Both the position numbers and the translations under genes were made by a program. From Escarpia spicata (taxonomy: Eukaryota; Annelida; Polychaeta; Sabellida; Siboglinidae), in contig CAXEFP010000936.1 in assembly GCA_963995525.1 (NCBI GenBank), forward strand, positions 124,001 to 188,000: a stretch of DNA of 64,000 nucleotides, read 5' to 3'. Numbering within the stretch: the first letter of the stretch is position 1; every line of letters starts with the position of its first letter. The notes under the pieces are model-generated. The model was not told the origin of the DNA. It worked only from the letters and a program-made list of their open reading frames with translations, and searched no databases. Shown one piece after another: positions 40,425-55,096 of the stretch.

Positions 40425-41076
40425 TCTAGTTATGTGTGTAGCTTGATATCAGTCTAGCCTTCGTGAAGATTTGTAACATGCAAAACATCTATTTGGGGTA
40501 AGACCACATTAAGGATCCGTCCGCCGAAAAAAGTGCACTTAAAATACCGTTATGCTGTGATATGCATAAATTTTGTTCGAAAACTTTGACATGGGACATG
40601 TTTGTATCGTGAGTACTGAATGTACTGCTGCTTTAGACAAGATAAAACATCAAATGGGGATGAGTTTTCACAACTATAACTTACGTAATATGTTCTTGTA
40701 ACTGACGTGACGTAGATAAAACGGTAACATGCATTCCCATTTGTGGTTAATCTAGTTATGTGTGTAGCTTGATATCAGTCTAGCCGTCGTGAAGATTTGT
40801 AACATGCAAAACATCTATTTGGGGTAAGACCACATTAAGGATCCGTCCGCCGAAAAAAGTGCACTTAAAATACCGTAATGCTGTGATATGCATAAATTTT
40901 GTTCGAAAACTTTGACATGGGACATGTTTGTATCGTGAGTACTGAATGTACTGCTGCTTTAGACAAGATAAAACATCAAATGGGGATGAGTTTTCACACC
41001 TATAACTTACGTAATATGTTCTTGTAACTTACGTGACGGAGATAAAACGGTAACATGCATTCCCATTTGTGGTTAA
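40425..41076 (+). repeat. Two monomers with clustered private substitutions (k125-k126)
   Basis: There are five changes not seen elsewhere in the array: C-to-A at 40673, T-to-G at 40704, G-to-T at 40713, T-to-G at 40786 and T-to-A at 40877. All five are transversions and fall within 205 bp. The change at 40704 alters the second TAACTTACGT copy. Confidence 0.85.
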
Positions 41077-41402
41077 TCTAGTTATGTGTGTAGCTTGATA
41101 TCAGTCTAGCCTTCGTGAAGATTTGTAACATGCAAAACATCTATTTGGGGTAAGACCACATTAAGGATCCGTCCGCCGAAAAAAGTGCACTTAAAATACC
41201 GTTATGCTGTGATATGCATAAATTTTGTTCGAAAACTTTGACATGGGACATGTTTGTATCGTGAGTACTGAATGTACTGCTGCTTTAGACAAGATAAAAC
41301 ATCAAATGGGGATGAGTTTTCACACCTATAACTTACGTAATATGTTCTTGTAACTTACGTGACGGAGATAAAACGGTAACATGCATTCCCATTTGTGGTT
41401 AA

Positions 41403-41730
41403 TCTAGTTATGTGTGTAGCTTGATATCAGTCTAGCCTTCGTGAAGATTTGTAACATGCAAAACATCTATTTGGGGTAAGACCACATTAAGGATCCGTCC
41501 GCCGAAAAAAGTGCACTTAAAATACCGTTATGCTGTGATATGCATAAATTTTGTTCGAAAACTTTGACATGGGACATGTTTGTATCGTGAGTACTGAATG
41601 TACTGCTGCTTTAGACAAGATAAAACATCAAATGGGGATGAGTTTTCACACCTATAACTTACGTAATATGTTCTTGTAACTTACGTGACGGAGATAAAAC
41701 GGTAACATGCATTCCCATTTGTGTGGTTAA
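41403..41730 (+). repeat. 328-bp monomer with a 2-bp GT insertion (k128)
   Basis: The end of this monomer reads TTTGTGTGGTTAA where others read TTTGTGGTTAA, a GT duplication about 41721-41724. It shifts all later monomer starts by +2 (the next begins at 41731). It is the only insertion or deletion I found in the window. Replication slippage in the short GT run is the simple explanation. Confidence 0.9.
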
Positions 41731-43686
41731 TCTAGTTATGTGTGTAGCTTGATATCGGTCTAGCCTTCGTGAAGATTTGTAACATGCAAAACATCTATTT
41801 GGGGTAAGACCACATTAAGGATCCGTCCGCCGAAAAAAGTGCACTTAAAATACCGTTATGCTGTGATATGCATAAATTTTGTTCGAAAACTTTGACATGG
41901 GACATGTTTGTATCGTGAGTACTGAATGTACTGCTGCTTTAGACAAGATAAAACATCAAATGGGGATGAGTTTTCACACCTATAACTTACGTAATATGTT
42001 CTTGTAACTTACGTGACGGAGATAAAACGGTAACATGCATTCCCATTTGTGGTTAATCTAGTTATGTGTGTAGCTTGATATCAGTCTAGCCTTCGTGAAG
42101 ATTTGTAACATGCAAAACATCTATTTGGGGTAAGACCACATTAAGGATCCGTCCGCCGAAAAAAGTGCACTTAAAATACCGTTATGCTGTGATATGCATA
42201 AATTTTGTTCGAAAACTTTGACATGGGACATGTTTGTATCGTGAGTACTGAATGTACTGCTGCTTTAGACAAGATAAAACATCAAATGGGGATGAGTTTT
42301 CACACCTATAACTTACGTAATATGTTCTTGTAACTTACGTGACGGAGATAAAACGGTAACATGCATTCCCATTTGTGGTTAATCTAGTTATGTGTGTAGC
42401 TTGATATCGGTCTAGCCTTCGTGAAGATTTGTAACATGCAAAACATCTATTTGGGGTAAGACCACATTAAGGATCCGTCCGCCGAAAAAAGTGCACTTAA
42501 AATACCGTTATGCTGTGATATGCATAAATTTTGTTCGAAAACTTTGACATGGGACATGTTTGTATCGTGAGTACTGAATGTACTGCTGCTTTAGACAAGA
42601 TAAAACATCAAATGGGGATGAGTTTTCACACCTATAACTTACGTAATATGTTCTTGTAACTTACGTGACGGAGATAAAACGGTAACATGCATTCCCATTT
42701 GTGGTTAATCTAGTTATGTGTGTAGCTTGATATCGGTCTAGCCTTCGTGAAGATTTGTAACATGCAAAACATCTATTTGGGGTAAGACCACATTAAGGAT
42801 CCGTCCGCCGAAAAAAGTGCACTTAAAATACCGTTATGCTGTGATATGCATAAATTTTGTTCGAAAACTTTGACATGGGACATGTTTGTATCGTGAGTAC
42901 TGAATGTACTGCTGCTTTAGACAAGATAAAACATCAAATGGGGATGAGTTTTCACACCTATAACTTACGTAATATGTTCTTGTAACTTACGTGACGGAGA
43001 TAAAACGGTAACATGCATTCCCATTTGTGGTTAATCTAGTTATGTGTGTAGCTTGATATCAGTCTAGCCTTCGTGAAGATTTGTAACATGCAAAACATCT
43101 ATTTGGGGTAAGACCACATTAAGGATCCGTCCGCCGAAAAAAGTGCACTTAAAATACCGTTATGCTGTGATATGCATAAATTTTGTTCGAAAACTTTGAC
43201 ATGGGACATGTTTGTATCGTGAGTACTGAATGTACTGCTGCTTTAGACAAGATAAAACATCAAATGGGGATGAGTTTTCACACCTATAACTTACGTAATA
43301 TGTTCTTGTAACTTACGTGACGGAGATAAAACGGTAACATGCATTCCCATTTGTGGTTAATCTAGTTATGTGTGTAGCTTGATATCAGTCTAGCCTTCGT
43401 GAAGATTTGTAACATGCAAAACATCTATTTGGGGTAAGACCACATTAAGGATCCGTCCGCCGAAAAAAGTGCACTTAAAATACCGTTATGCTGTGATATG
43501 CATAAATTTTGTTCGAAAACTTTGACATGGGACATGTTTGTATCGTGAGTACTGAATGTACTGCTGCTTTAGACAAGATAAAACATCAAATGGGGATGAG
43601 TTTTCACACCTATAACTTACGTAATATGTTCTTGTAACTTACGTGACGGAGATAAAACGGTAACATGCATTCCCATTTGTGGTTAA

Positions 43687-46600
43687 TCTAGTTATGTGTG
43701 TAGCTTGATATCAGTCTAGCCTTCGTGAAGATTTGTAACATGCAAAACATCTATTTGGGGTAAGACCACATTAAGGATCCGTCCGCAGAAAAAAGTGCAC
43801 TTAAAATACCGTTATGCTGTGATATGCATAAATTTTGTTCGAAAACTTTGACATGGGACATGTTTGTATCGTGAGTACTGAATGTACTGCTGCTTTAGAC
43901 ATGATAAAACATCAAATGGGGATGAGTTTTCACACCTATAACTTACGTAATATGTTCTTGTAACTTACGTGACGGAGATAAAACGGTAACATGCATTCCC
44001 ATTTGTGGTTAATCTAGTTATGTGTGTAGCTTGATATCAGTCTAGCCTTCGTGAAGATTTGTAACATGCAAAACATCTATTTGGGGTAAGACCACATTAA
44101 GGATCCGTCCGCCGAAAAAAGTGCACTTAAAATACCGTTATGCTGTGATATGCATAAATTTTGTTCGAAAACTTTGACATGGGACATGTTTGTATCGTGA
44201 GTACTGAATGCACTGCTGCTTTAGACAAGATAAAACATCAAATGGGGATGAGTTTTCACACCTATAACTTACGTAATATGTTCTTGTAACTTACGTGACG
44301 GAGATAAAACGGTAACATGCATTCCCATTTGTGGTTAATCTAGTTATGTGTGTAGCTTGATATCAGTCTAGCCTTCGTGAAGATTTGTAACATGCAAAAC
44401 ATCTATTTGGGGTAAGACCACATTAAGGATCCGTCCGCCGAAAAAAGTGCACTTAAAATACCGTTATGCTGTGATATGCATAAATTTTGTTCGAAAACTT
44501 TGACATGGGACATGTTTGTATCGTGAGTACTGAATGTACTGCTGCTTTAGACAAGATAAAACATCAAATGGGGATGAGTTTTCACACCTATAACTTACGT
44601 AATATGTTCTTGTAACTTACGTGACGGAGATAAAACGGTAACATGCATTCCCATTTGTGGTTAATCTAGTTATGTGTGTAGCTTGATATCAGTCTAGCCT
44701 TCGTGAAGATTTGTAACATGCAAAACATCTATTTGGGGTAAGACCACATTAAGGATCCGTCCGCCGAAAAAAGTGCACTTAAAATACCGTTATGCTGTGA
44801 TATGCATAAATTTTGTTCGAAAACTTTGACATGGGACATGTTTGTATCGTGAGTACTGAATGCACTGCTGCTTTAGACAAGATAAAACATCAAATGGGGA
44901 TGAGTTTTCACACCTATAACTTACGTAATATGTTCTTGTAACTTACGTGACGGAGATAAAACGGTAACATGCATTCCCATTTGTGGTTAATCTAGTTATG
45001 TGTGTAGCTTGATATCAGTCTAGCCTTCGTGAAGATTTGTAACATGCAAAACATCTATTTGGGGTAAGACCACATTAAGGATCCGTCCGCCGAAAAAAGT
45101 GCACTTAAAATACCGTTATGCTGTGATATGCATAAATTTTGTTCGAAAACTTTGACATGGGACATGTTTGTATCGTGAGTACTGAATGTACTGCTGCTTT
45201 AGACAAGATAAAACATCAAATGGGGATGAGTTTTCACACCTATAACTTACGTAATATGTTCTTGTAACTTACGTGACGGAGATAAAACGGTAACATGCAT
45301 TCCCATTTGTGGTTAATCTAGTTATGTGTGTAGCTTGATATCAGTCTAGCCTTCGTGAAGATTTGTAACATGCAAAACATCTATTTGGGGTAAGACCACA
45401 TTAAGGATCCGTCCGCCGAAAAAAGTGCACTTAAAATACCGTTATGCTGTGATATGCATAAATTTTGTTCGAAAACTTTGACATGGGACATGTTTGTATC
45501 GTGAGTACTGAATGTACTGCTGCTTTAGACATGATAAAACATCAAATGGGGATGAGTTTTCACACCTATAACTTACGTAATATGTTCTTGTAACTTACGT
45601 GACGGAGATAAAACGGTAACATGCATTCCCATTTGTGGTTAATCTAGTTATGTGTGTAGCTTGATATCAGTCTAGCCTTCGTGAAGATTTGTAACATGCA
45701 AAACATCTATTTGGGGTAAGACCACATTAAGGATCCGTCCGCCGAAAAAAGTGCACTTAAAATACCGTTATGCTGTGATATGCATAACTTTTGTTCGAAA
45801 ACTTTGACATGGGACATGTTTGTATCGTGAGTACTGAATGTACTGCTGCTTTAGACAAGATAAAACATCAAATGGGGATGAGTTTTCACACCTATAACTT
45901 ACGTAATATGTTCTTGTAACTTACGTGACGGAGATAAAACGGTAACATGCATTCCCATTTGTGGTTAATCTAGTTATGTGTGTAGCTTGATATCAGTCTA
46001 GCCTTCGTGAAGATTTGTAACATGCAAAACATCTATTTGGGGTAAGACCACATTAAGGATCCGTCCGCCGAAAAAAGTGCACTTAAAATACCGTTATGCT
46101 GTGATATGCATAAATTTTGTTCGAAAACTTTGACATGGGACATGTTTGTATCGTGAGTACTGAATGTACTGCTGCTTTAGACAAGATAAAACATCAAATG
46201 GGGATGAGTTTTCACACCTATAACTTACGTAATATGTTCTTGTAACTTACGTGACGGAGATAAAACGGTAACATGCATTCCCATTTGTGGTTAATCTAGT
46301 TATGTGTGTAGCTTGATATCAGTCTAGCCTTCGTGAAGATTTGTAACATGCAAAACATCTATTTGGGGTAAGACCACATTAAGGATCCGTCCGCAGAAAA
46401 AAGTGCACTTAAAATACCGTTATGCTGTGATATGCATAAATTTTGTTCGAAAACTTTGACATGGGACATGTTTGTATCGTGAGTACTGAATGCACTGCTG
46501 CTTTAGACAAGATAAAACATCAAATGGGGATGAGTTTTCACACCTATAACTTACGTAATATGTTCTTGTAACTTACGTGACGGAGATAAAACGGTAACAT

Positions 46601-49600
46601 GCATTCCCATTTGTGGTTAATCTAGTTATGTGTGTAGCTTGATATCAGTCTAGCCTTCGTGAAGATTTGTAACATGCAAAACATCTATTTGGGGTAAGAC
46701 CACATTAAGGATCCGTCCGCCGAAAAAAGTGCACTTAAAATACCGTTATGCTGTGATATGCATAAATTTTGTTCGAAAACTTTGACATGGGACATGTTTG
46801 TATCGTGAGTACTGAATGCACTGCTGCTTTAGACAAGATAAAACATCAAATGGGGATGAGTTTTCACACCTATAACTTACGTAATATGTTCTTGTAACTT
46901 ACGTGACGGAGATAAAACGGTAACATGCATTCCCATTTGTGGTTAATCTAGTTATGTGTGTAGCTTGATATCAGTCTAGCCTTCGTGAAGATTTGTAACA
47001 TGCAAAACATCTATTTGGGGTAAGACCACATTAAGGATCCGTCCGCCGAAAAAAGTGCACTTAAAATACCGTTATGCTGTGATATGCATAAATTTTGTTC
47101 GAAAACTTTGACATGGGACATGTTTGTATCGTGAGTACTGAATGTACTGCTGCTTTAGACAAGATAAAACATCAAATGGGGATGAGTTTTCACACCTATA
47201 ACTTACGTAATATGTTCTTGTAACTTACGTGACGGAGATAAAACGGTAACATGCATTCCCATTTGTGGTTAATCTAGTTATGTGTGTAGCTTGATATCAG
47301 TCTAGCCTTCGTGAAGATTTGTAACATGCAAAACATCTATTTGGGGTAAGACCACATTAAGGATCCGTCCGCCGAAAAAAGTGCACTTAAAATACCGTTA
47401 TGCTGTGATATGCATAAATTTTGTTCGAAAACTTTGACATGGGACATGTTTGTATCGTGAGTACTGAATGTACTGCTGCTTTAGACATGATAAAACATCA
47501 AATGGGGATGAGTTTTCACACCTATAACTTACGTAATATGTTCTTGTAACTTACGTGACGGAGATAAAACGGTAACATGCATTCCCATTTGTGGTTAATC
47601 TAGTTATGTGTGTAGCTTGATATCAGTCTAGCCTTCGTGAAGATTTGTAACATGCAAAACATCTATTTGGGGTAAGACCACATTAAGGATCCGTCCGCCG
47701 AAAAAAGTGCACTTAAAATACCGTTATGCTGTGATATGCATAAATTTTGTTCGAAAACTTTGACATGGGACATGTTTGTATCGTGAGTACTGAATGTACT
47801 GCTGCTTTAGACAAGATAAAACATCAAATGGGGATGAGTTTTCACACCTATAACTTACGTAATATGTTCTTGTAACTTACGTGACGGAGATAAAACGGTA
47901 ACATGCATTCCCATTTGTGGTTAATCTAGTTATGTGTGTAGCTTGATATCAGTCTAGCCTTCGTGAAGATTTGTAACATGCAAAACATCTATTTGGGGTA
48001 AGACCACATTAAGGATCCGTCCGCCGAAAAAAGTGCACTTAAAATACCGTTATGCTGTGATATGCATAAATTTTGTTCGAAAACTTTGACATGGGACATG
48101 TTTGTATCGTGAGTACTGAATGTACTGCTGCTTTAGACAAGATAAAACATCAAATGGGGATGAGTTTTCACACCTATAACTTACGTAATATGTTCTTGTA
48201 ACTTACGTGACGGAGATAAAACGGTAACATGCATTCCCATTTGTGGTTAATCTAGTTATGTGTGTAGCTTGATATCAGTCTAGCCTTCGTGAAGATTTGT
48301 AACATGCAAAACATCTATTTGGGGTAAGACCACATTAAGGATCCGTCCGCCGAAAAAAGTGCACTTAAAATACCGTTATGCTGTGATATGCATAAATTTT
48401 GTTCGAAAACTTTGACATGGGACATGTTTGTATCGTGAGTACTGAATGCACTGCTGCTTTAGACAAGATAAAACATCAAATGGGGATGAGTTTTCACACC
48501 TATAACTTACGTAATATGTTCTTGTAACTTACGTGACGGAGATAAAACGGTAACATGCATTCCCACTTGTGGTTAATCTAGTTATGTGTGTAGCTTGATA
48601 TCAGTCTAGCCTTCGTGAAGATTTGTAACATGCAAAACATCTATTTGGGGTAAGACCACATTAAGGATCCGTCCGCAGAAAAAAGTGCACTTAAAATACC
48701 GTTATGCTGTGATATGCATAAATTTTGTTCGAAAACTTTGACATGGGACATGTTTGTATCGTGAGTACTGAATGCACTGCTGCTTTAGACAAGATAAAAC
48801 ATCAAATGGGGATGAGTTTTCACACCTATAACTTACGTAATATGTTCTTGTAACTTACGTGACGGAGATAAAACGGTAACATGCATTCCCATTTGTGGTT
48901 AATCTAGTTATGTGTGTAGCTTGATATCAGTCTAGCCTTCGTGAAGATTTGTAACATGCAAAACATCTATTTGGGGTAAGACCACATTAAGGATCCGTCC
49001 GCCGAAAAAAGTGCACTTAAAATACCGTTATGCTGTGATATGCATAAATTTTGTTCGAAAACTTTGACATGGGACATGTTTGTATCGTGAGTACTGAATG
49101 TACTGCTGCTTTAGACAAGATAAAACATCAAATGGGGATGAGTTTTCACACCTATAACTTACGTAATATGTTCTTGTAACTTACGTGACGGAGATAAAAC
49201 GGTAACATGCATTCCCATTTGTGGTTAATCTAGTTATGTGTGTAGCTTGATATCAGTCTAGCCTTCGTGAAGATTTGTAACATGCAAAACATCTATTTGG
49301 GGTAAGACCACATTAAGGATCCGTCCGCCGAAAAAAGTGCACTTAAAATACCGTTATGCTGTGATATGCATAAATTTTGTTCGAAAACTTTGACATGGGA
49401 CATGTTTGTATCGTGAGTACTGAATGTACTGCTGCTTTAGACAAGATAAAACATCAAATGGGGATGAGTTTTCACACCTATAACTTACGTAATATGTTCT
49501 TGTAACTTACGTGACGGAGATAAAACGGTAACATGCATTCCCATTTGTGGTTAATCTAGTTATGTGTGTAGCTTGATATCAGTCTAGCCTTCGTGAAGAT

Positions 49601-52600
49601 TTGTAACATGCAAAACATCTATTTGGGGTAAGACCACATTAAGGATCCGTCCGCCGAAAAAAGTGCACTTAAAATACCGTTATGCTGTGATATGCATAAA
49701 TTTTGTTCGAAAACTTTGACATGGGACATGTTTGTATCGTGAGTACTGAATGTACTGCTGCTTTAGACATGATAAAACATCAAATGGGGATGAGTTTTCA
49801 CACCTATAACTTACGTAATATGTTCTTGTAACTTACGTGACGGAGATAAAACGGTAACATGCATTCCCATTTGTGGTTAATCTAGTTATGTGTGTAGCTT
49901 GATATCAGTCTAGCCTTCGTGAAGATTTGTAACATGCAAAACATCTATTTGGGGTAAGACCACATTAAGGATCCGTCCGCCGAAAAAAGTGCACTTAAAA
50001 TACCGTTATGCTGTGATATGCATAAATTTTGTTCGAAAACTTTGACGTGGGACATGTTTGTATCGTGAGTACTGAATGTACTGCTGCTTTAGACATGATA
50101 AAACATCAAATGGGGATGAGTTTTCACACCTATAACTTACGTAATATGTTCTTGTAACTTACGTGACGGAGATAAAACGGTAACATGCATTCCCATTTGT
50201 GGTTAATCTAGTTATGTGTGTAGCTTGATATCAGTCTAGCCTTCGTGAAGATTTGTAACATGCAAAACATCTATTTGGGGTAAGACCACATTAAGGATCC
50301 GTCCGCCGAAAAAAGTGCACTTAAAATACCGTTATGCTGTGATATGCATAAATTTTGTTCGAAAACTTTGACATGGGACATGTTTGTATCGTGAGTACTG
50401 AATGTACTGCTGCTTTAGACAAGATAAAACATCAAATGGGGATGAGTTTTCACACCTATAACTTACGTAATATGTTCTTGAAACTTACGTGACGGAGATA
50501 AAACGGTAACATGCATTCCCATTTGTGGTTAATCTAGTTATGTGTGTAGCTTGATATCAGTCTAGCCTTCGTGAAGATTTGTAACATGCAAAACATCTAT
50601 TTGGGGTAAGACCACATTAAGGATCCGTCCGCCGAAAAAAGTGCACTTAAAATACCGTTATGCTGTGATATGCATACATTTTGTTCGAAAACTTTGACAT
50701 GGGACATGTTTGTATCGTGAGTACTGAATGCACTGCTGCTTTAGACAAGATAAAACATCAAATGGGGATGAGTTTTCACACCTATAACTTACGTAATATG
50801 TTCTTGTAACTTACGTGACGGAGATAAAACGGTAACATGCATTCCCATTTGTGGTTAATCTAGTTATGTGTGTAGCTTGATATCAGTCTAGCCTTCGTGA
50901 AGATTTGTAACATGCAAAACATATATTTGGGGTAAGACCACATTAAGGATCCGTCCGCCGAAAAAAGTGCACTTAAAATACCGTTATGCTGTGATATGCA
51001 TAAATTTTGTTCGAAAACTTTGACATGGGACATGTTTGTATCGTGAGTACTGAATGTACTGCTGCTTTAGACAAGATAAAACATCAAATGGGGATGAGTT
51101 TTCACACCTATAACTTACGTAATATGTTCTTGTAACTTACGTGACGGAGATAAAACGGTAACATGCATTCCCATTTGTGGTTAATCTAGTTATGTGTGTA
51201 GCTTGATATCAGTCTAGCCTTCGTGAAGATTTGTAACATGCAAAACATCTATTTGGGGTAAGACCACATTAAGGATCCGTCCGCCGAAAAAAGTGCACTT
51301 AAAATACCGTTATGCTGTGATATGCATAAATTTTGTTCGAAAACTTTGACATGGGACATGTTTGTATCGTGAGTACTGAATGTACTGCTGCTTTAGACAT
51401 GATAAAACATCAAATGGGGATGAGTTTTCACACCTATAACTTACGTAATATGTTCTTGTAACTTACGTGACGGAGATAAAACGGTAACATGCATTCCCAT
51501 TTGTGGTTAATCTAGTTATGTGTGTAGCTTGATATCAGTCTAGCCTTCGTGAAGATTTGTAACATGCAAAACATCTATTTGGGGTAAGACCACATTAAGG
51601 ATCCGTCCGCCGAAAAAAGTGCACTTAAAATACCGTTATGCTGTGATATGCATAAATTATGTTCGAAAACTTTGACATGGGACATGTTTGTATCGTGAGT
51701 ACTGAATGTACTGCTGCTTTAGACAAGATAAAACATCAAATGGGGATGAGTTTTCACACCTATAACTTACGTAATATGTTCTTGTAACTTACGTGACGGA
51801 GATAAAACGGTAACATGCATTCCCATTTGTGGTTAATCTAGTTATGTGTGTAGCTTGATATCAGTCTAGCCTTCGTGAAGATTTGTAACATGCAAAACAT
51901 ATATTTGGGGTAAGACCACATTAAGGATCCGTCCGCCGAAAAAAGTGCACTTAAAATACCGTTATGCTGTGATATGCATAAATTTTGTTCGAAAACTTTG
52001 ACATGGGACATGTTTGTATCGTGAGTACTGAATGTACTGCTGCTTTAGACAAGATAAAACATCAAATGGGGATGAGTTTTCACACCTATAACTTACGTAA
52101 TATGTTCTTGTAACTTACGTGACGGAGATAAAACGGTAACATGCATTCCCATTTGTGGTTAATCTAGTTATGTGTGTAGCTTGATATCAGTCTAGCCTTC
52201 GTGAAGATTTGTAACATGCAAAACATCTATTTGGGGTAAGACCACATTAAGGATCCGTCCGCCGAAAAAAGTGCACTTAAAATACCGTTATGCTGTGATA
52301 TGCATAAATTTTGTTCGAAAACTTTGACATGGGACATGTTTGTATCGTGAGTACTGAATGTACTGCTGCTTTAGACAAGATAAAACATCAAATGGGGATG
52401 AGTTTTCACACCTATAACTTACGTAATATGTTCTTGTAACTTACGTGACGGAGATAAAACGGTAACATGCATTCCCATTTGTGGTTAATCTAGTTATGTG
52501 TGTAGCTTGATATCAGTCTAGCCTTCGTGAAGATTTGTAACATGCAAAACATCTATTTGGGGTAAGACCACATTAAGGATCCGTCCGCCGAAAAAAGTGC

Positions 52601-52814
52601 ACTTAAAATACCGTTATGCTGTGATATGCATAATTTTTTTTCGAAAACTTTGACATGGGACATGTTTGTATCGTGAGTACTGAATGTACTGCTGCTTTAG
52701 ACAAGATAAAACATCAAATGGGGATGAGTTTTCACACCTATAACTTACGTAATATGTTCTTGTAACTTACGTGACGGAGATAAAACGGTAACATGCATTC
52801 CCATTTGTGGTTAA
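43687..52814 (+). repeat. Imperfect 6-8 monomer HOR domain (k135-k162)
   Basis: A101 recurs at 43787, 46395 and 48677 (8 then 7 monomers). T216 is in k135, k140, k146, k153, k154 and k158. C199 is in k136, k138, k143, k144, k149, k150 and k156. The best-framed unit is k143-k149 (46295-48576): A101+C199, C199, none, T216, none, none, C199. k157 and k160 carry A65. Private changes occur in k141, k149, k154, k155, k159 and k162. Confidence 0.75.
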
Positions 52815-53466
52815 TCTAGTTATGTGTGTAGCTTGATATCAGTCTAGCCTTCGTGAAGATTTGTAACATGCAAAACATCTATTTGGGGTAAGACCACATT
52901 AAGGATCCGTCCGCCGAAAAAAGTGCACTTAAAATACCGTTATGCTGTGATATGCATAAATTTTGTTCGAAAACTTTGACATGGGACATGTTTGTATCGT
53001 GAGTACTGAATGCACTGCTGCTTTAGACAAGATAAAACATCAAATGGGGATGAGTTTTCACACCTATAACTTACGTAATATGTTCTTGTAACTTACGTGA
53101 CGGAGATAAAACGGTAACATGCATTCCCATTTGTGGTTAATCTCGTTATGTGTGTAGCTTGATATCAGTCTAGCCTTCGTGAAGATTTGTAACATGCAAA
53201 ACATATATTTGGGGTAAGACCACATTAAGGATCCGTCCGCCGAAAAAAGTGCACTTAAAATACCGTTATGCTGTGATATGCATAAATTTTGTTCGAAAAC
53301 TTTGACATGGGACATGTTTGTATCGTGAGTACTGAATGCACTGCTGCTTTAGACAAGATAAAACATCAAATGGGGATGAGTTTTCACACCTATAACTTAC
53401 GTAATATGTTCTTGTAACTTACGTGACGGAGATAAAACGGTAACATGCATTCCCATTTGTGGTTAA
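52815..53466 (+). repeat. Transition monomers with the first C4 copy (k163-k164)
   Basis: k163 has C199. k164 has C4+A65+C199, and its C4 (53144) is the first in the window; 163 monomers before it have A4. C4 and A65 each remove a minus-strand TAG, which is why an 83-codon frame appears here by chance. Confidence 0.8.
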
Positions 53467-55096
53467 TCTCGTTATGTGTGTAGCTTGATATCAGTCTAGC
53501 CTTCGTGAAGATTTGTTACATGCAAAACATCTATTTGGGGTAAGACCACATTAAGGATCCGTCCGCCGAAAAAAGTGCACTTAAAATACCGTTATGCTGT
53601 GATATGCATAAATATTGTTCGAAAACTTTGACATGGGACATGTTTGTATCGTGAGTACTGAATGCACTGCTGCTTTAGACAAGATAAAACATCAAATGGG
53701 GATGAGTTTTCACACCTATAACTTACGTAATATGTTCTTGTAACTTACGTGACGGAGATAAAACGGTAACATGCATTCCCATTTGTGGTTAATCTAGTTA
53801 TGTGTGTAGCTTGATATCAGTCTAGCCTTCGTGAAGATTTGTAACATGCAAAACATCTATTTGGGGTAAGACCACATTAAGGATCCGTCCGCCGAAGAAA
53901 GTGCACTTAAAATACCGTTATGCTGTGATATGCATAAATTTTGTTCGAAAACTTTGACATGGGACATGTTTGTATCGTGAGTACTGAATGCACTGCTGCT
54001 TTAGACAAGATAAAACATCAAATGGGGATGAGTTTTCACACCTATAACTTACGTAATATGTTCTTGTAACTTACGTGACGGAGATAAAACGGTAACATGC
54101 ATTCCCATTTGTGGTTAATCTAGTTATGTGTGTAGCTTGATATCAGTCTAGCCTTCGTGAAGATTTGTAACATGCAAAACATCTATTTGGGGTAAGACCA
54201 CATTAAGGATCCGTCCGCCGAAGAAAGTGCACTTAAAATACCGTTATGCTGTGATATGCATAAATTTTGTTCGAAAACTTTGACATGGGACATGTTTGTA
54301 TCGTGAGTACTGAATGCACTGCTGCTTTAGACAAGATAAAACATCAAATGGGGATGAGTTTTCACACCTATAACTTACGTAATATGTTCTTGTAACTTAC
54401 GTGACGGAGATAAAACGGTAACATGCATTCCCATTTGTGGTTAATCTCGTTACGTGTGTAGCTTGATATCAGTCTAGCCTTCGTGAAGATTTGTAACATG
54501 CAAAACATCTATTTGGGGTAAGACCACATTAAGGATCCGTCCGCCGAAAAAAGTGCACTTAAAATACCGTTATGCTGTGATATGCATAAATTTTGTTCGA
54601 AAACTTTGACATGGGACATGTTTGTATCGTGAGTACTGAATGTTCTGCTGCTTTAGACAAGATAAAACATCAAATGGGGATGAGTTTTCACACCTATAAC
54701 TTACGTAATATGTTCTTGTAACTTACGTGACGGAGATTAAACGGTAACATGCATTCCCGTTTGTGGTTAATCTAGTTATGTGTGTAGCTTGATATCAGTC
54801 TAGCCTTCGTGAAGATTTGTAACATGCAAAACATCTATTTGGGGTAAGACCACATTAAGGATCCGTCCGCCGAAAAAAGTGCACTTAAAATACCGTTATG
54901 CTGTGATATGCATAAATTTTGTTCGAAAACTTTGACATGGGACATGTTTGTATCGTGAGTACTGAATGTACTGCTGCTTTAGACAAGATAAAACATCAAA
55001 TGGGGATGAGTTTTCACACCTATAACTTACGTAATATGTTCTTGTAACTTACGTGACGGAGATAAAACGGTAACATGCATTCCCATTTGTGGTTAA

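Larger units (their letters stand above)
39773..43686 (+). repeat. Near-uniform seam (k123-k134)
   Basis: Most monomers here are consensus. Exceptions are the mutation cluster in k125-k126, the 328-bp monomer k128, and G27 in k129, k131 and k132 (41757, 42409, 42735). No marker from the domains to the left continues to the right through this stretch, except the low-information C145 and A65. Confidence 0.8.

Noticed and set aside
52621..52640. T-rich tract in k162 as a polymerase III terminator
   Set aside because: It is a private T8 run made by two substitutions in a single monomer, without A/B boxes upstream.
53064..53315. 83-codon minus-strand open frame
   Set aside because: It is satellite sequence read through two chance changes: A65 (53205) and C4 (53144) each remove a TAG that stops the same frame in other monomers. 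It crosses the junction of k163 and k164, is unique to this monomer pair, and has no recognisable domain.
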